Source of the DNA: JAAELZ01 sp965237995
GTDB taxonomy: Bacteria; Pseudomonadota; Gammaproteobacteria; Arenicellales; Poriferihabitantaceae
Assembly: GCA_965237995.1 (NCBI GenBank)
Contig: CBDEGO010000002.1
Span: 434,001-498,000, forward strand
Length of the DNA: 64,000 bases
Direction: 5' to 3'
The position numbers and the translations under genes are program-made. Positions 16,973-26,871 of the stretch are shown piece after piece (within the stretch, counting starts at the first letter, position 1; every line of letters begins with the position of its first letter). The notes below the pieces were generated by a model. That model was not told the DNA's origin. It did no database searches and worked only from the letters and a program-made list of their open reading frames with translations.

Positions 16973-17602
16973 CTATTTGCGGTTAAGCGCAAGAAGAAAA
17001 CTCTCTTTTGAGTGGCTTCTTGACGCATCGGGCTTTATCACCCGTAAAGTTTGAAATTGCGTTTGTAACACTTTACGAATTTCTTGGGCGCTATGCCCTT
17101 CAAAAAACTTAGTCAATAGGTTTCCACCTGGTCGCAAACTCAACTGACAAAAGTCAATCACGCTTAATAACAAGCGTTCGTAGCGAGCTTGGTCTTGCAT
17201 CGCCACACCGGTGATATTGGGGGCCATATCCGACAAAACAAGGTCGAATAGTTGCTTATCTACTAAAGCGCCGACCGCTTCTACAGATTCAGGTTCGGTA
17301 AAATCCCCTTTTATAGCGACTACCCCGTTAATGGCGTCAAAGTCGAGTATATCAATGGCAATAACCTGCCCTTTGCCCGCCATTTTTTTAACAGCATATT
17401 CGCTCCAACTACCCGGTGCTGCGCCTAAATCTATAATGCGCATGCCCGGTTTGATCAGCTTATATTTTTGATCGATTTCTTGCAGCTTAAAGGAAGCGCG
17501 TGCGCGCAGACCTTGCGAGCGTGCCTTTTTAACATACTGATCACTATTTTGTCGGTCTAGCCAAGCTCGTGATTTACCTTTACGCTTACCGGTACTGCTC
17601 AT
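16973..17602 (-). CDS. rlmE: 23S rRNA 2'-O-methyltransferase (U2552)
   Basis: This 209-aa FtsJ/RrmJ enzyme has the N-terminal basic segment GKSRAWLDRQNSDQYVKKA, SAM-binding IDLGAAPGSWSEYA, the catalytic Lys in RASFKLQEI, SDMAPNITG (Asp), and LLTKFFEG (Lys) for the K-D-K-E set. It methylates U2552 of 23S rRNA late in 50S assembly. It is the first gene of the rlmE-ftsH-glmM run and is divergent from the VTT gene across about 175 bp. Confidence 0.96.
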   Translation of the reverse strand: MSSTGKRKGKSRAWLDRQNSDQYVKKARSQGLRARASFKLQEIDQKYKLIKPGMRIIDLGAAPGSWSEYAVKKMAGKGQVIAIDILDFDAINGVVAIKGDFTEPESVEAVGALVDKQLFDLVLSDMAPNITGVAMQDQARYERLLLSVIDFCQLSLRPGGNLLTKFFEGHSAQEIRKVLQTQFQTLRVIKPDASRSHSKESFLLALNRK

Positions 17603-17776
17603 TTATAGGTTTTTGTTATTATTTGATTAGTTTGTTAGGATGGGTATTTCAATGATGGGTCTAACAAATTGATAACGGTTGACTAACAAATCACACTATC
17701 AACGTGTGTAAGGGGAACTATTCTACACTCTGCATCTCAGAGGAACTGAATTTTTATAGATTGCGAGAATAAAAAA

Positions 17777-18448
17777 TTGAACAAAACAAAAATAATGTCC
17801 TTGCTAGGTATCGCTGCAATCTTCGCCGCAATAATCTACGCAATACCACCCGGTTTGTTAACGCTTGAGTCGCTCAAAGCTAAGCAAGACATCATCTCGG
17901 CATATCAACAAGCGAACCCAGTGAAGACAGCACTCATGTTTTGCATGACCTATATACTGATGGCTGCGCTATCTATCCCCGGCGCCACCATTTTAACCAT
18001 CGCCGCAGGCGCGATATTTGGCCTATTACAAGGTACTCTGTGGGTTTCTATCTCATCGGTTATTGGTGCAACGCTAGCGTTTTTAATGGCGCGCTATTTC
18101 TTCCGCGAAGCAGTCGAGCGCAAAATGGGCAGTGGTTTAAAAAGCATGCAAGACAACATCGAAAAAGACGGCGCCTTTTACTTATTCTCGTTACGTCTTG
18201 TCCCTGTTATCCCGTTTTTTGTCATTAACTTATTAATGGGACTAACTCCCATCACAATCTGGCGATATGTAGTGGCCTCATGGGCAGGCATGCTGTTAGG
18301 CACCGCAATTTATGTCAACGCAGGCACGCAACTTTCTAAGTTAGAATCACTAAAAGACATTCTATCCCCGTCGATTATTTTATCATTTATTCTGTTAGCC
18401 GCCTTTCCTTACCTCGCTCGTTTTCTTTTAGCCAAATTTAAAAAATAA
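17777..18448 (+). CDS. TVP38/TMEM64 (VTT domain) membrane protein
   Basis: This 223-aa integral membrane protein contains the VTT/SNARE-associated domain. The diagnostic parts are ALSIPGATILTIAAGAIFGL, the glycine-rich SVIGATLAFLMARYFFR, and FLRLVPVIPFF-type text (LFSLRLVPVIPFFVINLLMGL). Such DedA-superfamily proteins are thought to act as lipid scramblases or transporters. The start is TTG 17777 with a weak ribosome site; ATG 17795 is an alternative. It ends 2 bp before the MerA-like flavoprotein gene, a pairing common in proteobacteria. Confidence 0.85.
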   Translation: MNKTKIMSLLGIAAIFAAIIYAIPPGLLTLESLKAKQDIISAYQQANPVKTALMFCMTYILMAALSIPGATILTIAAGAIFGLLQGTLWVSISSVIGATLAFLMARYFFREAVERKMGSGLKSMQDNIEKDGAFYLFSLRLVPVIPFFVINLLMGLTPITIWRYVVASWAGMLLGTAIYVNAGTQLSKLESLKDILSPSIILSFILLAAFPYLARFLLAKFKK

Positions 18449-18450
18449 CC

Positions 18451-19908
18451 ATGAGTGCAAACACTAAACCAAAACACTTCGATGCCAATTTAATTGTTAT
18501 TGGGGCTGGTAGCGCTGGGCTTGTCAGTGCTTATATTGCTGCGGCAGTGCAGGCCAAAGTGATTTTAATTGAAAAGCATAAGATGGGAGGAGATTGCCTA
18601 AATTATGGTTGCGTTCCCTCCAAAGCTTTTATTCGTAGCGCAAAATATAACCAACAGATAAAAGACGCAACAAAGTACGGATTTAGTTCCTCGAGCACAG
18701 AGTTTAATTTCGCCGACATCATGGAGCGCGTGCAAAATGTCATTCAAAAAATTGAGCCTAATGATTCAATCGAGCGCTATACCTCTTTGGGTGTGGAAGT
18801 GATTGAAGGTGAAGGTGAATTGGTTTCGCCCTATTCAGTCAGCGTCAACGGTAAAATCATTACCGCTAGGAGCATCATTATTGCAACGGGTGCTCGTCCT
18901 TTTGTCCCACCGATAAAAGGCATCGAACAGATTAACGCACTCACTTCTGACAACCTTTGGGACATTCGCGAACAACCCAAGCGCTTGTTAGTGTTAGGTG
19001 GCGGCCCGATTGGCTGTGAACTAACGCAAGCTTTTGCACGACTAGATAGCGAAGTAACCATGGTAGAAATGTTACCTCGCATTATGATTAGAGAAGATGA
19101 AGAAGTCTCTCAGGCTATAACAAAGAAATTTATCCATGAAGGCGTCAATGTTTTAACCAATCACAAAGCCGTTGAATTTGAAGTCACCTCAAGCGGCAGC
19201 AAAGTGCTGCATTGCGAACATCAAGGCAACACAGTGAGTATAGAGTTTGACCAAGTGCTGGTTGCTGTGGGCCGCGCTGCCCGCTTGGATGGGTTTGGTT
19301 TAGAAAAATTAGATATCCCTGTTTCAAAACAACGTACTGTTGAAGTAAATGATTATTTGCAAGCAGGATACCCTTCTATCTATGCCTGTGGAGACATTGC
19401 AGGTCCATACCAATTTACCCACGCCGCTTCGCATCAAGCGTGGTTTGCTACCGTAAATGCGCTTTTCGGTACTTTCAAGAAATTTAAAGTCGATTACTCA
19501 GTGATTCCATGGGCGACTTTTACCGACCCTGAAGTAGCACGTGTGGGTTTAAACAAACAAGATGCTAAAGAGCGTGGCATTTCCATTGATGTAACTCGAT
19601 ATGAATTAGATGACCTAGACCGCGCGATTGCGGAAGGAGAAGACAGCGGCTTTATTGAAGTGTTAACAGCGCCCGGAAAAGACAAAATACTGGGTGTGAC
19701 GATAATGGGTTCACATGCTGGTGATTTAATCGCCGAATTCGTGTTTGCCATGCGCCATGGCTTAGGCATGAACAAAATTCTGTCTACCATTCACATTTAT
19801 CCTACACGCATGGAGGCCATTAAGTTTTCCGCTGGTAATTGGAAAAAGGCCCAAACCAAGACTTGGCAACTGAAATTACTTGAGCGTTTTCATCGTTGGC
19901 GGCGTTAA
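18451..19908 (+). CDS. MerA/lipoamide-dehydrogenase-like FAD-dependent oxidoreductase
   Basis: This 485-aa class I pyridine nucleotide-disulfide oxidoreductase has FAD loop IVIGAGSAGLVSAYIAA, redox-active pair GGDCLNYGCVPSK (Cys49, Cys54), NAD(P)H loop LVLGGGPIGCELTQAF and YACGDIAGPYQFTH. The dimer domain ends HIYPTRMEA. The N-terminal heavy-metal domain of MerA and its C-terminal Cys pair are absent, so it is not a mercuric reductase proper. Its partner is the membrane VTT protein 2 bp upstream, implying a joint but undefined membrane-linked redox role. Confidence 0.85.
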   Translation: MSANTKPKHFDANLIVIGAGSAGLVSAYIAAAVQAKVILIEKHKMGGDCLNYGCVPSKAFIRSAKYNQQIKDATKYGFSSSSTEFNFADIMERVQNVIQKIEPNDSIERYTSLGVEVIEGEGELVSPYSVSVNGKIITARSIIIATGARPFVPPIKGIEQINALTSDNLWDIREQPKRLLVLGGGPIGCELTQAFARLDSEVTMVEMLPRIMIREDEEVSQAITKKFIHEGVNVLTNHKAVEFEVTSSGSKVLHCEHQGNTVSIEFDQVLVAVGRAARLDGFGLEKLDIPVSKQRTVEVNDYLQAGYPSIYACGDIAGPYQFTHAASHQAWFATVNALFGTFKKFKVDYSVIPWATFTDPEVARVGLNKQDAKERGISIDVTRYELDDLDRAIAEGEDSGFIEVLTAPGKDKILGVTIMGSHAGDLIAEFVFAMRHGLGMNKILSTIHIYPTRMEAIKFSAGNWKKAQTKTWQLKLLERFHRWRR

Positions 19909-19920
19909 TCTTGCTAAGGA

Positions 19921-20457
19921 ATGGAAACACTTGAATGCACAAAAAATTGGATAGACCTCGTCGTCATTCAGCATGGATTGTGCCCGTTCGCAGCTAAGCC
20001 TTTCTTAGAGGGCGCCATTCGTTATCGCGTTGTAGACACCGCAGAGCTTGACTCAGCACTGCATAGTTACGTTGAAGAGCTAAGATGCTTATCTGAAACC
20101 GATACCATTGAAACGACTCTAATTGTTTTTGACACCGCATTTACTGACTTTGATGACTTCTTAGACTTTATCGCCATGGCGGAGCAATTAATTGAGGATT
20201 TAAGCTACCACCAGCAGTTTTTATTGGCCCATTTTCATCCGGAGTATCAATTTGACGGGTTAGAATTCGATGACGTGGCTAATTATTCAAATCGCTCACC
20301 CAAGCCAATATTGCAATTATTACGTCAACGCAGCATAGATGATGCCGTGTCCAAAGAAGTAGATTTAGCAACCATCCCTAAGCGAAATATTGAAGTGCTA
20401 CGCCACAACGGTTTGGCTCATCACAAACAGCTTTTAAAAAGCATTGTCAGCGCTTAG
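19921..20457 (+). CDS. DUF1415 family protein
   Basis: This 178-aa cytoplasmic protein matches DUF1415. Conserved blocks are WIDLVVIQHGLCPFAAKPF near the N-terminus, a DFLDFIAMAEQLIEDL segment, and LLAHFHPEYQFDG then NRSPKPILQLLR. The function is unknown. AAGGA lies about 5 nt before the ATG. It is 12 bp after the MerA-like gene and directly abuts arfB (TAG followed immediately by ATG), so it appears to be in one operon. Confidence 0.85.
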   Translation: METLECTKNWIDLVVIQHGLCPFAAKPFLEGAIRYRVVDTAELDSALHSYVEELRCLSETDTIETTLIVFDTAFTDFDDFLDFIAMAEQLIEDLSYHQQFLLAHFHPEYQFDGLEFDDVANYSNRSPKPILQLLRQRSIDDAVSKEVDLATIPKRNIEVLRHNGLAHHKQLLKSIVSA

Positions 20458-20862
20458 ATGATTACCATAGAAGAGTCTGATGTCGTATTAAAAGCGATTC
20501 GATCACAGGGGCTGGGCGGGCAACACGTAAATACCACCGCTACGGCCATTCATCTTAGTTTTGATATTTGGGCATCTGATTTGCCAGAGCCTGTAAAACT
20601 AAAATTAGCATCACTGCAAGATGAGCGCATTTCAAAGAAAGGCGTTATTAATATCAAGTCACAGAACGCGCGCAGTCAATTGCAAAATAAGTTGCAAGCA
20701 CTGCAACGTCTCAATGAATTAGTTACGATGGCGCAAATCACCACTAAGAAACGTATTGCGACCCGCCCTAGCAAAGGGTCTATTCGAGCACGCCTAGACA
20801 ATAAAACGCACAAAGGAAATCAAAAAAAGCTGCGTAATAAGCAAATAGATATGCAAGAGTAA
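20458..20862 (+). CDS. arfB: alternative ribosome-rescue factor / peptidyl-tRNA hydrolase ArfB
   Basis: This 134-aa release-factor-like protein has the catalytic GGQ at residues 20-22 within RSQGLGGQHVNTTATAIHLSFD. It has a basic C-terminal tail (RATRPSKGSIRARLDNKTHKGNQKKLR region) that enters the empty mRNA channel of stalled ribosomes. It hydrolyses peptidyl-tRNA on non-stop ribosomes independently of SmpB. The length is typical. The ATG touches the DUF1415 stop codon, so translation is probably coupled. Confidence 0.93.
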   Translation: MITIEESDVVLKAIRSQGLGGQHVNTTATAIHLSFDIWASDLPEPVKLKLASLQDERISKKGVINIKSQNARSQLQNKLQALQRLNELVTMAQITTKKRIATRPSKGSIRARLDNKTHKGNQKKLRNKQIDMQE

Positions 20863-20957
20863 ATAAACGCTGACTTGTGGCCTATTTAAGTGCTACAAGC
20901 TATTCAGTAGCAATGCATTTGGCTATACTTGGCTATCCATCATTAAATTTTGTAGCC

Positions 20958-22184
20958 ATGGCCGCTGAGCACGTCAACTCCCCCGAATCTTACCAATCCG
21001 GCCCCGATAGTAGTGGCCACTTCGGTCAATTTGGCGGGCGCTTTGTAGCAGAAACCCTAATGCCACTCATTTTAGAAGTTGAAAAAGCCTATTATCGTTA
21101 CAAGGATGACCCCAAATTCAGACAAGAATTAGAGGGCTTAGCAACACATTATGTGGGGCGACCAAGCCCAATGTACTATGCCAAACGCATCAGTGAAGAC
21201 TTAGGCGGCGCTAAGGTTTACTTTAAACGTGATGAACTGAATCATACGGGAGCACATAAAATTAATAATACGCTTGGGCAGATATTATTAGCTAAGCGCA
21301 TGGGTAAAACTCGCATCATCGCTGAAACCGGCGCCGGGCAGCACGGCGTTGCGACAGCGACGGTCTGTGCGTTGTTCAATTTACCCTGTGTGGTCTATAT
21401 GGGTGAAACTGATATCCAGCGTCAAGCACCTAATGTATTTAGAATGAAATTGTTAGGGGCCGAGATCGTTTCTGTCACCAGCGGAACCGCAACACTAAAA
21501 GATGCGATGAATGACGCATTGCGCGATTGGGTCGCCAATGTTGAAGATACGTTTTACATTATCGGCACCGCAGCAGGCCCACACCCTTATCCCGAGATGG
21601 TGCGTGACTTTCAATCGGTTATCGGGATTGAAGCAAAACAGCAAATTGCTCAAGCAGAAAACCAACTACCCGATGCCTTAGTTGCATGCATCGGTGGGGG
21701 TTCTAACGCGATTGGTTTATTCCATCCATTCTTAGATGATAAATCGGTCGATATTTACGGAGTAGAAGCAGCGGGGCATGGCGTTGATACCAACGAGCAC
21801 GCTGCATCGCTGACTGGCGGTCAGCCCGGTGTCCTACACGGTAATCGCACCTATTTACTACAAGATGGAGACGGACAAATTAAAGATGCGCACTCAATTT
21901 CAGCCGGATTAGATTACCCGGGTATAGGCCCGGAACATGCTTGGCTAAATGATATTGGCCGGGTAAATTATGTATCAATTACCGATGAGGAAGCCCTAGA
22001 GTCTTTTCAATATTGCTGCCGCCTAGAGGGCATTATTCCGGCACTTGAACCCAGTCATGCTTTAGCTTACGTCCGTAAGCTAGCGCCTACTATGCGCAAG
22101 GACCAAGTTTTAGTAATGAATATGTGTGGGCGAGGTGACAAAGATGTGTTTACTGTTGCTGAAGCACTCGGCGTGGAGTTGTAA
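20958..22184 (+). CDS. trpB: tryptophan synthase beta chain
   Basis: This 408-aa enzyme is read from ATG 20958. An upstream in-frame GTG at 20877 adds 27 residues (MAYLSATSYS...) unlike any TrpB N-terminus. The core shows FGQFGGRFVAETLMPL, the PLP lysine in NHTGAHKINNTLGQ, GAGQHGVATATVCAL, ACIGGGSNAIGLFHPFL and the C-terminal NMCGRGDKDVFTV. It condenses indole with serine. The trpA gene follows 1 bp after its stop. The usual upstream trpF is absent; arfB lies there instead. Confidence 0.95.
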   Translation: MAAEHVNSPESYQSGPDSSGHFGQFGGRFVAETLMPLILEVEKAYYRYKDDPKFRQELEGLATHYVGRPSPMYYAKRISEDLGGAKVYFKRDELNHTGAHKINNTLGQILLAKRMGKTRIIAETGAGQHGVATATVCALFNLPCVVYMGETDIQRQAPNVFRMKLLGAEIVSVTSGTATLKDAMNDALRDWVANVEDTFYIIGTAAGPHPYPEMVRDFQSVIGIEAKQQIAQAENQLPDALVACIGGGSNAIGLFHPFLDDKSVDIYGVEAAGHGVDTNEHAASLTGGQPGVLHGNRTYLLQDGDGQIKDAHSISAGLDYPGIGPEHAWLNDIGRVNYVSITDEEALESFQYCCRLEGIIPALEPSHALAYVRKLAPTMRKDQVLVMNMCGRGDKDVFTVAEALGVEL

Positions 22185-22185
22185 G

Positions 22186-23007
22186 ATGATCAATAATAAA
22201 CGTATCGAAGCTAAGTTTTCCGCACTTAAGTCAGAAGGTAGAGCTGGCCTTGTTACCTTCATCACTGCTGGAGACCCCGATATAGCTACTTGCAAACAAG
22301 TGTTATTTGGCTTACCTAGTGCTGGTGCAGATTTAATTGAGCTGGGTATGCCATTTTCTGATCCGATGGCCGACGGCCCGGTCATTCAACTAGCGAATCA
22401 GCGCGCGCTTAAAAATGGCATGACGCTGAAAAAGACATTAGCGTTGGTAAAGGAGTTTCGCCAACAAGATGAGACCACTCCTATCATATTGATGGGTTAC
22501 TACAACCCTATTTTCCACATGGGCGTACAAGCATTTGTTGAGCAAGCCCGTGAAGTGGGCGTCGACGGGTTAATCATTGTAGATCTACCCGTAGAAGAAG
22601 ACGATGAGTTATGCCACCCCGCTAGAACACAGGGCATTGACTGGATTCGTTTAGTGACTCCGACTACGCATGAAGCGAGATTGGCCAAGGTACTGAGTAA
22701 TAGCTCTGGGTTCTTATACTATGTCTCGATTGCAGGCATAACCGGTACCGCCTCAGCCAAGCAGTCCTCGGTTGAAAAAGCTATCAGCGACATTCGTAAT
22801 CAATCTTCATTACCTGTTGCTGTGGGCTTTGGTATTAAAACTACAGAAGATGTCAAAGAGACAGCACGATTTGCCGATGCAGTTGTGGTTGGCTCAGCCA
22901 TCATTAATCAAATTGAACGGGCTACCAACGAGGAATTATCGAGTGACGTAATTGCCAAACAAACTCTTGAATTTGTGCAGTCACTGGCGTCAGGCTTGAA
23001 AGAGTAA
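22186..23007 (+). CDS. trpA: tryptophan synthase alpha chain
   Basis: This 273-aa TIM barrel starts at ATG 22186, with GGAG about 7-10 nt upstream inside the trpB end. A longer open frame from 22126 is overlap with trpB. Signature parts are VTFITAGDPD, LIELGMPFSDPMADGPVIQ (catalytic Glu and Asp region), GLIIVDLPVEE, FLYYVSIAGITG and VAVGFGIKTTEDV. It releases indole from indole-glycerol-phosphate and channels it to TrpB. It is the last gene of the plus-strand run. Confidence 0.96.
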   Translation: MINNKRIEAKFSALKSEGRAGLVTFITAGDPDIATCKQVLFGLPSAGADLIELGMPFSDPMADGPVIQLANQRALKNGMTLKKTLALVKEFRQQDETTPIILMGYYNPIFHMGVQAFVEQAREVGVDGLIIVDLPVEEDDELCHPARTQGIDWIRLVTPTTHEARLAKVLSNSSGFLYYVSIAGITGTASAKQSSVEKAISDIRNQSSLPVAVGFGIKTTEDVKETARFADAVVVGSAIINQIERATNEELSSDVIAKQTLEFVQSLASGLKE

Positions 23008-23033
23008 ACGGCCTTGCCGCTGTTTTAAGTACA

Positions 23034-23065
23034 TTGGCTATGGCGCAAACATCTGCCATAGCCAA
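23034..23065. terminator. strong hairpin between convergent trpA and fimV
   Basis: A perfect 11-bp inverted repeat, TTGGCTATGGC (23034-23044) and GCCATAGCCAA (23055-23065), has a 10-nt loop. It sits between two convergent stop codons (23007 plus, 23103 minus), as expected for a bidirectional terminator. No long T-run follows on either side, so efficiency is uncertain. Confidence 0.6.
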
Positions 23066-23102
23066 CGGGTAATACGATCAACACTATTTTAGATGATATG
23101 TT

Positions 23103-26006
23103 CTAACTTAAACCTTTGAGCAGATCTTGGGCTTCAATTTTAATCTTGCTATTTCCCGTCTCTATCACGTCGCTAAGAAAATCTTTAGCAATGTTCCGTT
23201 CACCCAACTCAATATATGCCTTAGCAAGCGCCAAGGAAGTATCTGGGTCATGCTGATTAACCCCTTTAACCGTTTCGTCTAATTCACTGTCCATATCAAT
23301 GGAAAAAGAATCAGAATCCATAACGCTCTCATCGTCAACTTCATCCGAGTCGCTACTGCCCTCATGTGTAGTTTCTACTTTAGCTTGTGAAGCATCTTCA
23401 ACGGCTACTTTTTCGCCGTCATCAACTATTTCCAATCGTTCATCAATCTGACTGTCAGAACGCTGAGAACTTTGATCCGACTCATCAGCTCCATTCTTTG
23501 CGAGCGTAGTTAGTTTTTCCTTAGCTAGCTCTGCTTCTACTTCATCACGTAAAATCGGTATAGAGCTATCGAATTCGTTATCTAAAAACAAAGAATGTGT
23601 GGGGGAATAGCTGCGCCCTATCGCCTTGATCTTTGGCCATTGGCTTTCTTCGGCCTCTTCGTCTCTGTTAGCAAAAGCAGTGTCTAACACCCTATTGAAT
23701 GAATCTGCGTCATCTATACCTTGGTAGACAGAGAGTAGCTTAATCGCTACGTTTTCATTTTTAGGGTTGGCCTCGTAGGCTTCCTTCAATACTTTTATCG
23801 CTTGTTCTTTTCTATCATAAGCCAGATAAACCTCAGCTTCCGCTAATGGATCAACGTCCACCGATTGACGGATGTTAGACTGCTGAGACATCGGCACTAT
23901 TTCCGAATCCATACTTTGCATCATTGAATCGTGGTCATCTACTGCAAATAATGAAGAATTTCCGTCAATCGATTCACTTGGAATATCATCTTGCATCAGC
24001 GATTCATCACTCATCGCTAAGACTGAAGAGCCCTCAGTATGACCTGAGAATAAATCTAAGCTACTGGACTCTTCACCTGCTAAGGCGCGGTCAATATCTG
24101 CTTTAATATCATCATCAAACGACTCGAATGACTGGTCATCATTGTGTTCTAGTTCAGAACGTCGTCGCATAAAACTGCCCAGACCGATTAGTCCAAGTAT
24201 GCCAACCGAGATGTACAAGCCCCATTTCTTCAGAAAATTTAACAACACAGCGAATGACGAATCTTCACTTAGTTGTTCCGTTTTGTCTTTCAGCGAGTCA
24301 ACTATTTTATTTTTTGCGGAAACAACGGATCCAGTCCAGTCATCTGTATTCAAAAAAGTCCTTTCACCGCCAGCACCAGGTTCCGACTCAAGGTTTTTCT
24401 TTCTACGCGATTCGGCGATTTGCTCCCGCAATGCTGCTTTTACCTTTTCAATTCGACTCTTTCTTTCTGCCTCATTCGCATCAGCTGCATCTGATGCCGC
24501 AGCACTAGTGTCTGACTGTTGCCCCGTCGACAGCGCTTGTAGATCATCTTGAGCATTAGGCTCTTGAGCTTGCGCAACCTGAATCACCTTATCGGTAACG
24601 CTCTTTGTTGTGTCGGTCTTAGTCAGACCAATTTTGAATAGCTGCTTAGTTGGTTGAGCACCCGCATCTGTATTTTCTTGACTGACTTCTGTGCTAGAGC
24701 TAGCGCCCACATTGCTGTTTTCTGTTGCATCATGTCCTGATAGTGGTTCTGTAACCTCAGCAGCACCTTTAACTGATTGCTCATCTGAGCTTTCTAGATT
24801 TGAAATTTCATTTAGTTGCTCGAGTTCTAACCGCTTCATATTCGCGGCTTCTACTTGAGCTTGAGCAATAGACTGTAGTTGTAACCGAGCCTGCTCATTA
24901 AGCGCAGCCAACGTTTGGCTTTGCATATCTAGCAATTGACTAATCTTAGATAATTGAGATTCAACTTTTGACAAACGATCTGCAACGACTTTGTTTTCGC
25001 TGCGCACCGCAACCATTTCTTCACTGAATTGGTCCAGATTTTGCCTTATCGAAGCCATTTCGCCAAACTTGCCTTCCAGCATCTGTTCAACTGCAGCACT
25101 ACTTATACCGGTGTGATCAGTTAAGCCCGAGTCTAAGGCCGGTGCTCCAATGGTGAGTGCATTTCGACTGCTTACCTGGCCCTGCTCAGCTGCGCTGCTA
25201 GATCCCGAAGCACCAACCTGTGGTTCACCTGCTGATGCTACTAGTTCAGTCCGAGTTGATTTTACTGAACTAGGGCTCAATACTTTGACTTCACTAATCG
25301 CCGCCACTTGACTTAATGCCAGCATCTGATCACGCGTTGGAATAGTGAGCTTTGCGCCACGCTCCAACAAATCAATATTGTTGGATGTGAATGCCCCTTT
25401 ATTTAGATTGTAGAATGCGACCCAAGCTTGCTGCATAGAGATATCAGCTGGGCGATGAACTTGCGCGATACTAGATAGAGTATCGCCACTTTTCACTGTT
25501 ATTACGTTCCCAGATTGTTTAACTGGCTCAACGTCGACCACGGATTCACTTTCAGTCCCTACTTCCGATAAGGTGACTGTTTTCGCGGTGGCTGTTTTCG
25601 CACTTTCGCCATATCCCGCCGGATCAATAAGGGCAACGTACTCACGTAGCACTTTACCGCCTGACCAACTTACTTGCATTAATAAATGCACATAAGGTGT
25701 ATCCACCGCATTCGGAGTCGAAACGTTTAGTATCGCACTCTTGCCTGAAGTTGCATCAACGCTAAACTCAATAGCGTCAGCATCTACGGGGTAAGGTACC
25801 CCGCTTTGTTCAAAAGCAGCGCGCGGTGCTAGACGCACTTTAAGTGAATCAAGTTCGCTCTTAGAATCCGTTGAAACGTCGATTGAGAGCGCAAGCGGCT
25901 CTCCCAAATTAGAGTTCACAGTCATTTCTCCCACGCTCAATGCGTAAACGTTGGAGGTTACTATTAGTGGCAGGGCCAGAGCTGAAATCAGCGCTCTAAG
26001 TTTCAT
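23103..26006 (-). CDS. fimV: FimV-like polar/pilus assembly protein
   Basis: This 967-aa protein has a signal peptide (1-22) and a conserved N-terminal FimV domain (25-128, VNSNLGEPLAL...REYVALIDPAGY). A LysM peptidoglycan-binding domain (168-224, ITVKSGDTLSSIAQ...LTIPT) is followed by a coiled-coil Gln/Glu-rich part. After a variable acidic stretch come one membrane helix (WGLYISVGILGLIGLGSF) and a cytoplasmic region with TPR-like EVYLAYDRKEQAIKVLKEAY. The C-terminal FimV motif SLALAKAYIELGERNIAKDFL follows. In Pseudomonas FimV organises poles and type IV pilus function. The location beside leuD and trp genes fits the ancestral leu-asd-fimV-truA-trpF cluster. Confidence 0.9.
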   Translation of the reverse strand: MKLRALISALALPLIVTSNVYALSVGEMTVNSNLGEPLALSIDVSTDSKSELDSLKVRLAPRAAFEQSGVPYPVDADAIEFSVDATSGKSAILNVSTPNAVDTPYVHLLMQVSWSGGKVLREYVALIDPAGYGESAKTATAKTVTLSEVGTESESVVDVEPVKQSGNVITVKSGDTLSSIAQVHRPADISMQQAWVAFYNLNKGAFTSNNIDLLERGAKLTIPTRDQMLALSQVAAISEVKVLSPSSVKSTRTELVASAGEPQVGASGSSSAAEQGQVSSRNALTIGAPALDSGLTDHTGISSAAVEQMLEGKFGEMASIRQNLDQFSEEMVAVRSENKVVADRLSKVESQLSKISQLLDMQSQTLAALNEQARLQLQSIAQAQVEAANMKRLELEQLNEISNLESSDEQSVKGAAEVTEPLSGHDATENSNVGASSSTEVSQENTDAGAQPTKQLFKIGLTKTDTTKSVTDKVIQVAQAQEPNAQDDLQALSTGQQSDTSAAASDAADANEAERKSRIEKVKAALREQIAESRRKKNLESEPGAGGERTFLNTDDWTGSVVSAKNKIVDSLKDKTEQLSEDSSFAVLLNFLKKWGLYISVGILGLIGLGSFMRRRSELEHNDDQSFESFDDDIKADIDRALAGEESSSLDLFSGHTEGSSVLAMSDESLMQDDIPSESIDGNSSLFAVDDHDSMMQSMDSEIVPMSQQSNIRQSVDVDPLAEAEVYLAYDRKEQAIKVLKEAYEANPKNENVAIKLLSVYQGIDDADSFNRVLDTAFANRDEEAEESQWPKIKAIGRSYSPTHSLFLDNEFDSSIPILRDEVEAELAKEKLTTLAKNGADESDQSSQRSDSQIDERLEIVDDGEKVAVEDASQAKVETTHEGSSDSDEVDDESVMDSDSFSIDMDSELDETVKGVNQHDPDTSLALAKAYIELGERNIAKDFLSDVIETGNSKIKIEAQDLLKGLS

Positions 26007-26244
26007 ACTTACTTCTTATCTTTTAAGAAAATATTGTTCCTTGTCAGGGAGATAGTTATACTTGTGCAAGTATTTTATTAAAAAAGGAAAGGTAAAACAA
26101 CCTATTAATAGCTGTGCTAATTTCTGACAATGCGCTACCTACGCAGCAATGCATTCAATAGGCAAGTGCAAGCCCAACGGGAATTGGGCCAGTTTGCCTC
26201 ACCCTTTGGTATAGCCTTAGGAAATTTTAAGGAAAGTCTCGTTT

Positions 26245-26871
26245 TTAAAACAGCCAAGGTTTAGTTTCACTATGCGCCGCTTCGTACTGTTTAATTAACT
26301 GCCGTTTCTGCAGAGTGAGACCAATGTCGTCCAAGCCTTCCAACAAGCACTTTTTCTTGAAACTATCGACCTCAAATGACCATTTAGCACCATCAGGTAA
26401 TTCAACAGTTTGATTTTTAAGATCAACTGTTAACTCATAAACATCACTAATTTCAAAAAGCTCATCGACTTGTGTTTCCGAAAGAACGATTGGCAACAGT
26501 CCGTTTTTAAAGCAATTATTGTAGAAAATATCCGCATAACTCGGCGCAATGATCACACGAAACCCATAACCTTCAATGGCCCATGGAGCATGCTCTCTAG
26601 AAGATCCACAACCAAAATTAGTACGTGCAAGTAATATCTGCGCACCTGCATACTGAGGAAAGTTCAATACAAACTCTGGGTTAAGTGGTCTATTACTATT
26701 ATCTTGACCGGGCTCTCCGTGATCTAGATAGCGCCACTCGTCAAATAGATTCGGCCCAAAGCCAGATCGTTTTATCGACTTTAAAAACTGTTTAGGTATG
26801 ATGGCATCTGTATCAACATTAGCACGATCCAGCGGTAAGACTGTCCCCGTCACGGTCTCAAACTTTCTCAC
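26245..26871 (-). CDS. leuD: 3-isopropylmalate dehydratase small subunit
   Basis: This 208-aa swivel-domain subunit has the family parts RANVDTDAIIPKQFLKSI, FGCGSSREHAPWAIEGYGFRV and ADIFYNNCFKNGLLPI. It completes the LeuCD isomerase of leucine synthesis. The start is GTG 26871, overlapping the leuC stop in a GTGA junction, so translation is coupled. In most relatives leuB and asd follow; here the next gene is fimV after about 240 bp. Confidence 0.96.
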   Translation of the reverse strand: MRKFETVTGTVLPLDRANVDTDAIIPKQFLKSIKRSGFGPNLFDEWRYLDHGEPGQDNSNRPLNPEFVLNFPQYAGAQILLARTNFGCGSSREHAPWAIEGYGFRVIIAPSYADIFYNNCFKNGLLPIVLSETQVDELFEISDVYELTVDLKNQTVELPDGAKWSFEVDSFKKKCLLEGLDDIGLTLQKRQLIKQYEAAHSETKPWLF